Below are positions 36,822 to 44,641 of a stretch of DNA of 64,000 bases, in pieces; position 1 is the first letter of the stretch; each line of letters starts with the position of its first letter. A program made the translations under genes and the position numbers. Source of the DNA: Planctomycetota bacterium (GTDB taxonomy: Bacteria > Planctomycetota > UBA1135 > UBA2386); the NCBI GenBank assembly GCA_016794425.1, contig JAEUHR010000023.1, forward strand, positions 1 through 64,000. Reading direction: 5' to 3'. The notes under the pieces are model-generated. The model was given only the letters and a program-made list of their open reading frames with translations. It ran no database searches and was not told the DNA's origin.

Positions 36822-37819
36822 CCGTGGACCTCTCGACTTCCTATCTCGGCCTCGCGCTGCCGCACCCGTTCGTCGCCGGCGCGTCACCGCTGTCCGACAC
36901 CGTGGAGCGGTGCCAGCACCTCGCCGCGGCCGGCATCGCGGCGATCGTGCTGCGTTCGCTGTTCGAGGAGCAGATCGCGCAGGAAGCGCTCGCCCACCAC
37001 CAGGCCGTGTTCGGCCACACCGAGGCGCACGGTGAGGCACGCACCTACCTGCCGGCGGCGGACGACAGCGTGTTCGGCCCCGACCAGTACCTCGCGCACC
37101 TGCGGGCGGTGAAGCGGGCGGTCCCGGTGCCGGTGATCGCGTCGCTGAACGGCCATACCGAGAGCGGCTGGATCGACTACGGCAAACGCATCGAGGACGC
37201 CGGCGCCGACGCGCTGGAACTGAACCTCTACTCGGTCGCGACCGACACCGGCGAGAGCGGCGCCGAGGTCGAGGACCGTGCGGTGATGATCGTGCGGCAG
37301 GTCGCGCGTTCGCTGCGGATCCCGGTCGCGGTCAAGCTGTCGCCGTTCTACACGTCGCTGCCGCACTTCGCACTGCGGCTGCGCGAGGCCGGCGCGACCG
37401 GACTGGTGCTGTTCAACCGCTTCTTCGAACCCGACCTCGACCTCGAAGCCCTCGAACTGCACACGCACATGGACCTGTCGCACCGCAGCGAGCTGCTGCT
37501 GCGACTGCGCTGGCTCGCGCTGTTGTCGGGGCAGGTCGACGTCGAGCTGGCGGTCAGCGGCGGCGTGCACACCGCCACCGACGCGATCAAGGCAGTGATG
37601 TGCGGCGCCCATTGTGTGCAGCTGGTCAGCGCACTGCTGAAGGGGGGCGCCGAGCGTACGTCGACCCTGTGCGCCGAGGTGCGCCGCTGGCTGCAGGACC
37701 ACGGCTACGAGTCGCTGCGGCAGATGCGCGGCAGCATGGACCACAGCCGCAGCCCCGATCCGAAGGCGCTCGAGCGCGCCAACTACATGCGCGCGCTGCA
37801 GACCTACCGGGTCGACTGA
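36818..37819 (+). CDS. Dihydroorotate-dehydrogenase-like FMN protein coupled to nifJ
   Basis: The 333-residue TIM-barrel protein has STSYLGLALPHPFVAGASPL, IASLNGHTESGWIDYGKRIEDAG, ALELNLYSV, IPVAVKLSPFYTSL, AGATGLVLFNRF and ELAVSGGVHTATDAIKAV. This is the layout of class 1 PyrD, with FMN and phosphate loops, although the catalytic Cys/Ser loop is not obvious. Genes of this type are often found beside pyruvate:ferredoxin oxidoreductase, so a substrate other than dihydroorotate is possible. The start overlaps the nifJ stop (ATGA), indicating coupling. The 3' end overlaps the convergent TMTC-like gene by 16 nt. Confidence 0.82.
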   Translation: MTVDLSTSYLGLALPHPFVAGASPLSDTVERCQHLAAAGIAAIVLRSLFEEQIAQEALAHHQAVFGHTEAHGEARTYLPAADDSVFGPDQYLAHLRAVKRAVPVPVIASLNGHTESGWIDYGKRIEDAGADALELNLYSVATDTGESGAEVEDRAVMIVRQVARSLRIPVAVKLSPFYTSLPHFALRLREAGATGLVLFNRFFEPDLDLEALELHTHMDLSHRSELLLRLRWLALLSGQVDVELAVSGGVHTATDAIKAVMCGAHCVQLVSALLKGGAERTSTLCAEVRRWLQDHGYESLRQMRGSMDHSRSPDPKALERANYMRALQTYRVD

Positions 37820-39459
37820 CCGCCGAGCCGCTGCAGCAGTTCGGCCGCGCGGGTGTTGCCGGCGTCCAGTTCGACCGCGCGCTGCGCGGCGGCCCGGGCT
37901 TCGGCGTAGCGCCCGCCGAGGAAGTACAGGTTGGCGAGGTTGCCGTGCGCCTGGCTGCTGGCCGGATCGAGCTCGATCGCATGCCGCAGCGCGCGCTCGG
38001 CGAGCCCTGCATCCCCGAGCATGCCGTGCGCGACACCGAGACCGATCCATGCGAACGCGCTCTGTGGATCGGATTGCGCGATCCGTTCGAAGCGCTGCCG
38101 GGCGCGGCGCGGATTCGGCGGCGCTCCGTTCAGGTCGCACCACGCGAGCCCGAGTTCGGCATCGAGCGCGATCCGCGATCGCACGCCGGCGCCGACGGAC
38201 GGCATGGCCGCGAGCGCCGCTTCGTAGGCCGACCGCGCCGCCGGGAACGCGCCCGCCGCGAGCTTGCCGTTGCCGTCCATCACCAGCAGCCCGGGGTCGC
38301 GCGGTGCGACCGCCAGACCGCACTCGACGAGGTGCGCGTCGTCGCGCCAGATGCCGACCTGGAGCACCGACGCGACCGCGGCCCCGAGCCCGAGCGCCAG
38401 CGCGAACCCGCACCGGCGTCGGCCGGAATCGCGCCCGACCAGCAGCAGCGCGGCACCGAGCACGGCCGGGCCGAGGTACCGGTCGGCGATCGGGTACGGA
38501 CCGAGCCGCGCCGCGAACGCAGTCGGCAACGCGAGCGGTGCGGCGACGGCGGCCAGCGCGAACAGCGCCACGCGATCGCGGCGCCGCCCCGCGATCACCG
38601 CCGCCGCGCCCCACGCGAGTGCCCATGCCGCCGCGCGCAGCTGCATCCCGATGCCGCCGTCGAACGCACGGAACGGCGACATCGGCCACGGCCAGACCAG
38701 CAGTTCGAGGTGGCGCCCGAACACCTCGAGCGCGGCGGCAGGCCAGCGCGCGACGGCGATCGGATCGTCGGCGCGGTGGCCGATGCCGCCGGCGACCGAA
38801 CCGAACGCGACCCAGCGCAGCAGCCACCAGAACGCCACGACGCCGAGTAGCCACGCGAGCGACCGCCGCACCGGCAGCCGCACGGCCCAGCGCGCCATTG
38901 CGACCAGCGGCAACAGCGCGACCGCGCTCTCCTTCGCCAGCAGTGCCATCGCGAACGCCACCGCCGCAGCGGCGTGCGCCGAGCGCAGCACGGCGTCGAG
39001 GCACCACAGCCCGAACGCCCACCACAGCGGATCGTTGATCGCCGCGCACCACGCGACACCTTCGACCTGCACCGGATGCACGCCGAACAACAGCGCGGCG
39101 GCGAACGCAGCCTCGGGCCGCACGACGAATCGCCGCGCCAGCCGCAGCGCGAACCAGGTGGCGACCAGGTGCGCGAGCAACGCGAGGGCGTGCACGCCCG
39201 CGGCGCCGGCGGTCCGATCGCCGAACCAGAGCGCCAGCATCGTCAGCGGCCGCCAGTAGTCGGTGACCCCGCCGAACAGCGGCTGGCGGAGCAGCCGAGC
39301 GAGGTCATCGGTCTGCAGCGCCACGTTCTGCGTGACCAGCAGCCGGTCGTCGTAGAGGTAGTCGCCGCCGAGCCCGGGCAGGTGCACCGTCGCGACGGCC
39401 ACGAGCAACGCGGCGGTGAGCCAGCGCGACCGGTGGAGCGCGAGCTCAGACTCGGACAT
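37804..39459 (-). CDS. Polytopic membrane protein with C-terminal TPRs (TMTC-like)
   Basis: The 551-residue protein has about ten hydrophobic segments between residues 12 and 370. After the first comes an acidic loop, GGDYLYDDRLLVTQN, similar to the luminal motif of TMTC/PMT-type GT-C glycosyltransferases. YWRPLTMLALWFGD and HPVQVEGVAWCAAINDPLWW also fit that family. The last ~110 residues are TPRs (SAFAWIGLGVAHGMLGDAGLAE, SSQAHGNLANLYFLGGRYAEAR). It is probably a membrane glycosyltransferase or related protein; the substrate is unknown. The start overlaps the end of purB by 14 nt, and the end overlaps the convergent DHOD-like gene by 16 nt. Confidence 0.75.
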   Translation of the reverse strand: MSESELALHRSRWLTAALLVAVATVHLPGLGGDYLYDDRLLVTQNVALQTDDLARLLRQPLFGGVTDYWRPLTMLALWFGDRTAGAAGVHALALLAHLVATWFALRLARRFVVRPEAAFAAALLFGVHPVQVEGVAWCAAINDPLWWAFGLWCLDAVLRSAHAAAAVAFAMALLAKESAVALLPLVAMARWAVRLPVRRSLAWLLGVVAFWWLLRWVAFGSVAGGIGHRADDPIAVARWPAAALEVFGRHLELLVWPWPMSPFRAFDGGIGMQLRAAAWALAWGAAAVIAGRRRDRVALFALAAVAAPLALPTAFAARLGPYPIADRYLGPAVLGAALLLVGRDSGRRRCGFALALGLGAAVASVLQVGIWRDDAHLVECGLAVAPRDPGLLVMDGNGKLAAGAFPAARSAYEAALAAMPSVGAGVRSRIALDAELGLAWCDLNGAPPNPRRARQRFERIAQSDPQSAFAWIGLGVAHGMLGDAGLAERALRHAIELDPASSQAHGNLANLYFLGGRYAEARAAAQRAVELDAGNTRAAELLQRLGGQSTR

Positions 39460-40882
39460 CGGCGTCGAGTTCCCCGGCCGGCAGCCGCTGCAGGCGGGGC
39501 GCCACTTCGTCGCGCACGAACTCGGTGACCTGTTCGGCCGCGCGCCCGACGAAGCGCCTGGGGTCCATCAGGCTCGGCAGCAGCTCGCGGATCGCGGCGA
39601 ACGCCGGGTCGGCCGCGATCAGCTGCAGCAGCGGGTTCTCGCGCCCTTCCGCCTTGACCGCGTGGGCGGCGGCACGGCTGTGTACGCGCACCCGTTCGTG
39701 CAGGTCCTGACGGTCACCGCCGGCGGCGACGCCGGCCATCAGGATCTCCTCGGTGGCCAGGAACGGCAGCTGTTCGCGCAGTTTGCGCTGCACCACGCGC
39801 GGGTAGACGACGAGCCCCTGGGCGACGTTCTGCGCCAGCGTCAGGATGCCGTCGACGGCCAGGAAGGTCTCCGGCAGGGCGATGCGCCGCACCGCCGAAT
39901 CGTCCAGCGTGCGCTCGAGCCACTGCACCGCGGCGGTGTGGGCGCTGGTGCCGGCGATCTCGATCACGTAGCGGGCCAGCGAACCGATGCGCTCGCTGCG
40001 CATCGGGTTCTTCTTGTAGGCCATCGCCGAGCTGCCGATCTGCTTCGACTCACTCGGCTCCTCGATCTCGCCCTCGTGCGACAACAGCCGCAGGTCGGTC
40101 GCGAACTTGCTCGCCGACTGCGCGATGCCGGACAGCGCCTGGTGGATCGTCCAGTCGATCTTGCGCGTGTAGGTCTGGCCACTGACCGCGATCGAGCGCT
40201 GGAACCCCATGCGCTGCGTGACGCGGCGGTCGAGTTCGCGCACCTTGTCGTGGTCCCCGCCCGCCAGCGTCAGGAAGGTCGCCTGCGTACCGGTCGTGCC
40301 CTTGACGCCGCGGAACGGCAACCAGTCGGCGATCCGCTGCACCTCGTCGAGGTCGAGCAGGAAGTCCTGCGCCCACAGGCAGGCACGCTTGCCGATCGTC
40401 ACCGGCTGTGCGACCTGGAAGTGCGTGTAGCCGAGGCACGGTTCGGCGCGCCATTGCTCCGCGAACTGCGCCAGCGCCGCGACCACCGCGCCGAGCCGTC
40501 GCTCGAGCAGGCGCAGCGCGCGCCGGTAGAGCACGAGGTCCGCGTTGTCGGTGACGAAGCAGCTGGTGGCGCCGAGGTGCAGGATCGGCCGCGCCGTCGG
40601 CGCGAGTTCGCCGTAGTGGTGCACGTGCGCCATCACGTCGTGGCGCAGCTCCTTTTCGAGTTCGGCCACGCGGTCCCAGTCGAACTGGTCGCGCGCGCAC
40701 CGCAGTTCGGCGATCTGCGCCTGCGTGACCGGGAAGCCGATCTCGTGCTCGGCTTCGGCGAGGCAGATCCACAGATCGCGCCAGGCCGTGTGCCGCTCGC
40801 GCGGCGAGAACAGCCGGGCCATCTCCCGGCTCGCGTAGCGCTCGATCAGCGGATGATCGAACCGGTCGCCGCGGTCGCTCAT
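39446..40882 (-). CDS. purB: Adenylosuccinate lyase
   Basis: This fumarase-superfamily enzyme cleaves SAICAR and adenylosuccinate in purine synthesis. The 478-residue chain has MAHVHHYGE and HLGATSCFVTDNADL (active-site His and Thr-Ser region), GYTHFQVAQPVTIGKR, the KGTTGTQATFL block and the superfamily signature GSSAMAYKKNPMRSERIGSL, followed by the LDDSAVRRIALPE block. Length is nearer the eukaryotic/B-type PurB (about 475-480) than the 430-residue Bacillus type. The ATG at 40882 begins the conserved start. It overlaps the downstream membrane-protein gene. Confidence 0.94.
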   Translation of the reverse strand: MSDRGDRFDHPLIERYASREMARLFSPRERHTAWRDLWICLAEAEHEIGFPVTQAQIAELRCARDQFDWDRVAELEKELRHDVMAHVHHYGELAPTARPILHLGATSCFVTDNADLVLYRRALRLLERRLGAVVAALAQFAEQWRAEPCLGYTHFQVAQPVTIGKRACLWAQDFLLDLDEVQRIADWLPFRGVKGTTGTQATFLTLAGGDHDKVRELDRRVTQRMGFQRSIAVSGQTYTRKIDWTIHQALSGIAQSASKFATDLRLLSHEGEIEEPSESKQIGSSAMAYKKNPMRSERIGSLARYVIEIAGTSAHTAAVQWLERTLDDSAVRRIALPETFLAVDGILTLAQNVAQGLVVYPRVVQRKLREQLPFLATEEILMAGVAAGGDRQDLHERVRVHSRAAAHAVKAEGRENPLLQLIAADPAFAAIRELLPSLMDPRRFVGRAAEQVTEFVRDEVAPRLQRLPAGELDADVRV

Positions 40883-40922
40883 GCGCGCCTGTCTAGCAGG
40901 CGGGCGACCGCGGCGCCACGCT

Positions 40923-40946
40923 CGCGGCCGCCGCACGGCGGCCGCG
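40923..40946. terminator. Strong hairpin after the W/H-rich secreted-protein gene
   Basis: CGCGGCCGCCG pairs with CGGCGGCCGCG (11 bp, 2-nt spacer, effectively a 4-nt loop), 6 bp beyond the stop codon of the minus-strand gene at 40952 and about 40 bp upstream of the purB start. It probably separates the purB transcript from the genes above it. Confidence 0.55.
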
Positions 40947-40951
40947 GCGGA

Positions 40952-41377
40952 TCAGCAGGGGACCCAGACGCGACGGCAGCGGGTCTCCCAGCGCGCCGGG
41001 ATCCAGACCCGGCGGCAGCCACCCGCATCGACCACGCCCCAGTGCCGGTGGCCGCAGCGGTCGGTGATCCAACCGTAGGTCGGCGGCACGTGCTGCTCCT
41101 GCCAGTAGCCGGGCACCAGCACCTGCTCTTCGATGGTCTGCCAGTGGCCGCGCGGGATCGGCGGCAGGCAGCGGACCGGTTCGGCCGGGCGCCGCCCCCG
41201 GTGGCCGCGATCGTCGCGATCGCTGCGGTGCTCGCGGTGGCCGCGGTGGCCGTCGTCGCCGATCGTGACCTTGCCGACAACGGCGCGGCCGATGCGGCCC
41301 TCGAGAGTGAGCTGGGCGGGAGCGGAAGCGGCGACCCCGAGCAGAGCCGCCAGGAGGAACAACGGGAATCGCTTCAT
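40952..41377 (-). CDS. Small secreted His/Arg- and Trp-rich protein, function unknown
   Basis: The 141-residue protein has a typical signal peptide (MKRFPLFLLAALLGVAASAPAQ). A glycine-beta stretch follows (LTLEGRIGRAVVGKVTIGD), then a His/Arg/Asp-rich segment (GHRGHREHRSDRDDRGHRG, 44-62). The C-terminal half contains GHWQTIEEQVLVPGYWQEQ and three more Trp-Tyr/Trp-Val-Pro turns with paired Cys. The 'VPGYW' pattern recalls the YxW repeats of several exported proteins of Proteobacteria and Planctomycetota. The His-rich stretch could bind metals, but nothing else supports this. A hairpin follows the stop codon. Confidence 0.65.
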   Translation of the reverse strand: MKRFPLFLLAALLGVAASAPAQLTLEGRIGRAVVGKVTIGDDGHRGHREHRSDRDDRGHRGRRPAEPVRCLPPIPRGHWQTIEEQVLVPGYWQEQHVPPTYGWITDRCGHRHWGVVDAGGCRRVWIPARWETRCRRVWVPC

Positions 41378-41450
41378 GACACGCCGCTCAGCGCAAGGCC
41401 CGTGCCGGCGATGCGCGGCGCCTCGCCGCGCGGTCCCGCCGCTGGCACGG

Positions 41451-41993
41451 TCACCAGGGCCCGAACGTGGCAAATGCGACGCATCCCGCGCACAGCACAG
41501 CCATCCCGGCGATCCGACGTCCCGGCACGGGCGCGCCACCGACGCAGGGGCGCAACAGCAGCAGCGCCGCCATCGCGCCGGCCGCGTCGGTCAACAGGTC
41601 GGCCACCGAACACGTTCGCCCCGGCACGAACGACTGGTGCAGTTCGTCGACCAGGCCGTACGCCACGGCGAGCACGAAGCTCGCGAGTGTCCTGCCCGCG
41701 CGCCGGCCAGGCGACAAGCCGACGCGCAGGAGCGACAGCAGGCACGCAGCCGCCAGGGTGCCGTAGGCCACGACGTGCATGCCGTTGTGCAGCAGCGCGC
41801 GCAGCAGGTTCGGTTCGCGCGCCGACGGCGACCGCGACGAAGACCACCACAGAACCGCCATGACGGCGATCGGTGCGGCGGCTCGCACCAGGACCGGCAG
41901 GCGCAGCCAGGCCGCGACCCACCGATTCGGCAACGGCGGCAACCAGCCGGCCGTTGCATCCTGCTCGGCGGCACCTGGGTCGACCACGGTCAC
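41451..41993 (-). CDS. VanZ-like membrane protein
   Basis: The 180-residue protein has four hydrophobic segments and the VanZ pattern: LLHNGMHVVAYGTLAAACLL, FVLAVAYGLVDELHQSFVPGR and SVADLLTDAAGAMAALLLL. VanZ was first seen in teicoplanin resistance; most homologues have no known function. The GTG at 41993 is preferred over one at 42032 because it lies one base after the stop of the anti-sigma-like gene upstream. It belongs to the same minus-strand run as nadC and the MinD/ParA gene. Confidence 0.8.
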   Translation of the reverse strand: MTVVDPGAAEQDATAGWLPPLPNRWVAAWLRLPVLVRAAAPIAVMAVLWWSSSRSPSAREPNLLRALLHNGMHVVAYGTLAAACLLSLLRVGLSPGRRAGRTLASFVLAVAYGLVDELHQSFVPGRTCSVADLLTDAAGAMAALLLLRPCVGGAPVPGRRIAGMAVLCAGCVAFATFGPW

Positions 41994-41994
41994 G

Positions 41995-42423
41995 TCAGTG
42001 CCGCTGCACGGTCCCGGCGAGGCGCAGGCCACCGGACTTGGCGACCTCGACGCGCAGGTCTTCGAGGTAGATCGACATCAGGAACAGGCCGCGGCCGCGT
42101 TCGCTCTCCAACGACGGCATGCCGGCGGCGGAAGCGGACAACGCGCGCGCCAGTTCGTGTACGGACTCGGTCGGCATCTCCTGATCGAAGAACTCGATCT
42201 CCATGCGACCCGCCACCACGTGGAACTCGAGCGCGAGGTCCAGGAAGCGACGGCGGTAGGCAGCACCGTGCTCGATCGCGTTGTTGACCAGTTCGTCGAC
42301 GACCAGCGCGAGCTTGTTGCCGGCCTCGGCGTCGGCACCGAGCTGGCCGGCGAGATCCCTCACGCGGGCACGGAGCTGCTTCAGCACGCCGGACCGCGGC
42401 GGGAACGTCAACCGGCGGTCCAT
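41995..42423 (-). CDS. RsbW-like anti-sigma / Ser-Thr kinase (HATPase) protein
   Basis: The 142-residue protein is a GHKL ATPase: LALVVDELVNNAIEHG is the N-box, MEIEFFDQEMP the G1-like box, and SERGRGLFLMSIYLEDLRVE the G2/lid region. Stand-alone HATPase proteins of this kind phosphorylate STAS antagonists and sequester sigma factors. The usual G1 box (DxGxG) is replaced by FFDQE, so ATP use may be altered. No STAS or sigma gene is adjacent, so the partner must be elsewhere. The gene sits between nadC (2 bp gap) and the vanZ-like gene (1 bp gap), clearly within one operon. Confidence 0.82.
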   Translation of the reverse strand: MDRRLTFPPRSGVLKQLRARVRDLAGQLGADAEAGNKLALVVDELVNNAIEHGAAYRRRFLDLALEFHVVAGRMEIEFFDQEMPTESVHELARALSASAAGMPSLESERGRGLFLMSIYLEDLRVEVAKSGGLRLAGTVQRH

Positions 42424-42425
42424 GC

Positions 42426-43313
42426 TCAGTCCACCCCCTCGACCAGCAGCGACAGGTCCGCGGCTGGTGCACTGTGCGTCAGGGCTCCGACCGAGATCCG
42501 GTCGACGCCGCTCTCGGCGAAGGCTCGGACGGTGAGGAGGTTCACGCCGCCGGAGGCTTCGATTTCGATCGCCCGGCCCGCGGCGGCCGCGGCGGCGCGC
42601 ACCGCATCGACCGCGCGGCGCAGTTCCGGACCGGGCGTGAAGTTGTCGAGCAGCACCACGGCGGCACCGCCGCGTACCGCCGCGAGCGCTTCGCCGACGT
42701 CGCGGGCCTCGGCGATCACCGGCGCCGACTGGCCGGCGACGCAGCGCCTCACGACCTCTTCGTAGCTGGCCGGGCGCGCGAACCCGAAGTGGTTCTCCTT
42801 CAACAACACCTGGTCGTAGAGACCGATACGGTGGTTGCAACCGCCACCGGCCAGGACCGCCGTCTTCTCGAGCAGCCGCAATCCCGGCGTCGTCTTGCGG
42901 GTGTCCAGGATGCGAGCGCCGGTGCCGGCGACCGCGTCGACGAAGGCGCGGGTCATCGTGGCGATGCCCGACAACCGCTGCACGAAGTTCAGTGCCGTCC
43001 GTTCGGCCACCAGCAGGGCCCGCATCGCGCCGCGGACGCGCAGGACGAGGTCGCCGGGCGCGAAGCGGTCCCCGTCGCCGCGCTGCGGGTCGATGTGACA
43101 GTTCGGGTCGAGTTCGCGAAACGCCTGGACCGCGCAGTCGAGTCCGGCCAGCACACCGGTCGACTTGGCGACCAGACGGGCACAGCCGGTCAAGTCGGCC
43201 GGGACGGCAAGCCGCGTCGTCACGTCGGCGGCGACGTCGACCACCGACGCGCCCAGATCCTCCTGCAGTGCGCGGCGCACGCAGTCGCGAAGGCTCGTGG
43301 CTCGACCGTCCAT
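42426..43313 (-). CDS. nadC: Nicotinate-nucleotide pyrophosphorylase (quinolinate phosphoribosyltransferase)
   Basis: The enzyme converts quinolinate and PRPP to nicotinate mononucleotide in NAD synthesis. The 295-residue product shows the family blocks: ALQEDLGAS near the start, ERTALNFVQRLSGIATMT, ARILDTRKTTPGLRLLEK, GGGCNHRIGLYDQVLLKENH, VVLLDNF and IEIEASGGVN with ISVGALTHS at the end. Length and residues fit. The ATG at 43313 is the only start with a fitting N-terminus. nadA and nadB are not in the window. Confidence 0.95.
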   Translation of the reverse strand: MDGRATSLRDCVRRALQEDLGASVVDVAADVTTRLAVPADLTGCARLVAKSTGVLAGLDCAVQAFRELDPNCHIDPQRGDGDRFAPGDLVLRVRGAMRALLVAERTALNFVQRLSGIATMTRAFVDAVAGTGARILDTRKTTPGLRLLEKTAVLAGGGCNHRIGLYDQVLLKENHFGFARPASYEEVVRRCVAGQSAPVIAEARDVGEALAAVRGGAAVVLLDNFTPGPELRRAVDAVRAAAAAAGRAIEIEASGGVNLLTVRAFAESGVDRISVGALTHSAPAADLSLLVEGVD

Positions 43314-43360
43314 GGGGCGCGGGGAGCGTACACCAAAGGCCTTGCCACCGCATCGCATGC

Positions 43361-43705
43361 TCAGGGCGGAGCACGCACCTCGACCGGGCCGCAGCGCACG
43401 AACGGACCGACCTGAGCCACGACCCACGGCCCCAAGCCGTCGACGCGAGCGAGCTCTTCGACGCCACCGAAGGCTCCGCGCCGAATGCGGTCCAGGACGA
43501 TCGCCTCGGCTCGGGCCGGGCCGACCCCGGGCAGCGTCGACAGTTCGGCCACGGAGGCTCGGTTGAGGTCCAGGGTCAGGGCACGCAGCGTCGGGTCGGC
43601 GCCGCGGTCCTCGCCGAGCAACCCGCGACCGAAGGCGCGCACGGCCAGCCCCAGCGTCAGCACGGCCCAGGCAGCGAGCAGCCGCTGCAGCCGCGCCGGA
43701 CTCAC
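43361..43705 (-). CDS. ComEA-like helix-hairpin-helix protein with one membrane segment
   Basis: The 114-residue protein has a single hydrophobic helix (about 9-25, AAWAVLTLGLAVRAF) and a C-terminal double HhH region: LDLNRASVAELSTLPGVGPARAEAIV followed by GGVEELARVDGLGPWVVAQV (parts). This matches the DNA-binding domain of ComEA. ComEA pulls transforming DNA into the periplasm, but short forms also occur without competence genes. The GTG at 43705 overlaps the stop of the MinD/ParA gene, so the two are coupled. No comEC is in the window. Confidence 0.78.
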   Translation of the reverse strand: MSPARLQRLLAAWAVLTLGLAVRAFGRGLLGEDRGADPTLRALTLDLNRASVAELSTLPGVGPARAEAIVLDRIRRGAFGGVEELARVDGLGPWVVAQVGPFVRCGPVEVRAPP

Positions 43706-44616
43706 CAGCGCCGGATCTGCGCCAACATCCGCGCCTCGACCCCGCCGGAGGCATCCGTCGGGCGACGAGACTGGACCTGCCACTCCACGTTGCGCAGGAT
43801 CGACTGGATCGCCTGGGAGGTCGGACATGCGGGCAGGCTCGCCAACAACGGAGCCTGCCCGAGCCGGCGATGCGTCACCGCCGAGTCCTCGGGCACCTCC
43901 CCGAGGTAATGGATGTCACACCGCGCAAAACGACGCGAAACATCGGCGAGGCGGTCGAAGGTCGCCTTGCCCAGGCCCGGCGTCGTCACGCGGTTGACCA
44001 CGAGCTGCACCTGCGGGTGCGCCGGCTGGCGCGCCAGGCACTTGATCAGCGCATAGGCATCGGTCAGCGCCGCGATCTCCGGGTTGGTGACCACGACCGC
44101 GTGCTGCGCCGCCAGCACCGTGATCATCGACTGCGGCGCCAGACCGGCAGGGCAGTCGAGCAGCACGTAGTCATGACAGCCAGCGAGCCAGTGCAGCGCC
44201 TTGGCCAGCACCTGCATGTGGCGCGCATCCAGCTCGGCGAGGCTGGCGATGCCGGATCCGCCGGCGATCAGGTTCGGGCCGTGCGGCGTGGCCACCAGCG
44301 CCTGCGCGGCCGACACGGCGCCGTCCAGCAGGTGCAGCATCGTGAAGCGCGGGTTCACCCCGAACAGCAAGTGCGCGTTCGCGAGCCCGAAGTCGCAGTC
44401 GACGACCACGACCCGCTTCCCGGCGGCGTGCAGGCCGATCGCGCAGTTGGTGGCCAGAAACGACTTGCCGGTGCCCCCCTTGCCGCTGGCGAACGCCAGC
44501 ACGGCTGCCTCGCCGGTACGCGGCTCCGGTGCCGCGCCACGGAACAACCGCCGCAGCAGGCTGCGTCCCGCGTCGATCGCGTTCAGGTCGGGTTCCAAGG
44601 TCTCCTGGTCGACCAC
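43702..44616 (-). CDS. MinD/ParA-family ATPase
   Basis: The 304-residue protein has a deviant Walker A ASGKGGTGKSFLATNCA with the signature Lys (about residues 43-53), switch I VVVVDCDFGLANAHLLFG and switch II DYVLLDCPAGLAPQS. HLLFGVNPRFTMLHLL resembles FlhG/MinD proteins of flagellar and pilus positioning. No flagellar genes are near. The start is uncertain: the GTG at 44616 is the first usable codon after the stop of the upstream gene (25 bp), and about 40 residues precede the P-loop. It is coupled to the comEA-like gene downstream. Confidence 0.85.
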   Translation of the reverse strand: MVDQETLEPDLNAIDAGRSLLRRLFRGAAPEPRTGEAAVLAFASGKGGTGKSFLATNCAIGLHAAGKRVVVVDCDFGLANAHLLFGVNPRFTMLHLLDGAVSAAQALVATPHGPNLIAGGSGIASLAELDARHMQVLAKALHWLAGCHDYVLLDCPAGLAPQSMITVLAAQHAVVVTNPEIAALTDAYALIKCLARQPAHPQVQLVVNRVTTPGLGKATFDRLADVSRRFARCDIHYLGEVPEDSAVTHRRLGQAPLLASLPACPTSQAIQSILRNVEWQVQSRRPTDASGGVEARMLAQIRRW

Positions 44617-44641
44617 GGGCGCCCGTGCGCGTGGCCGTCGG

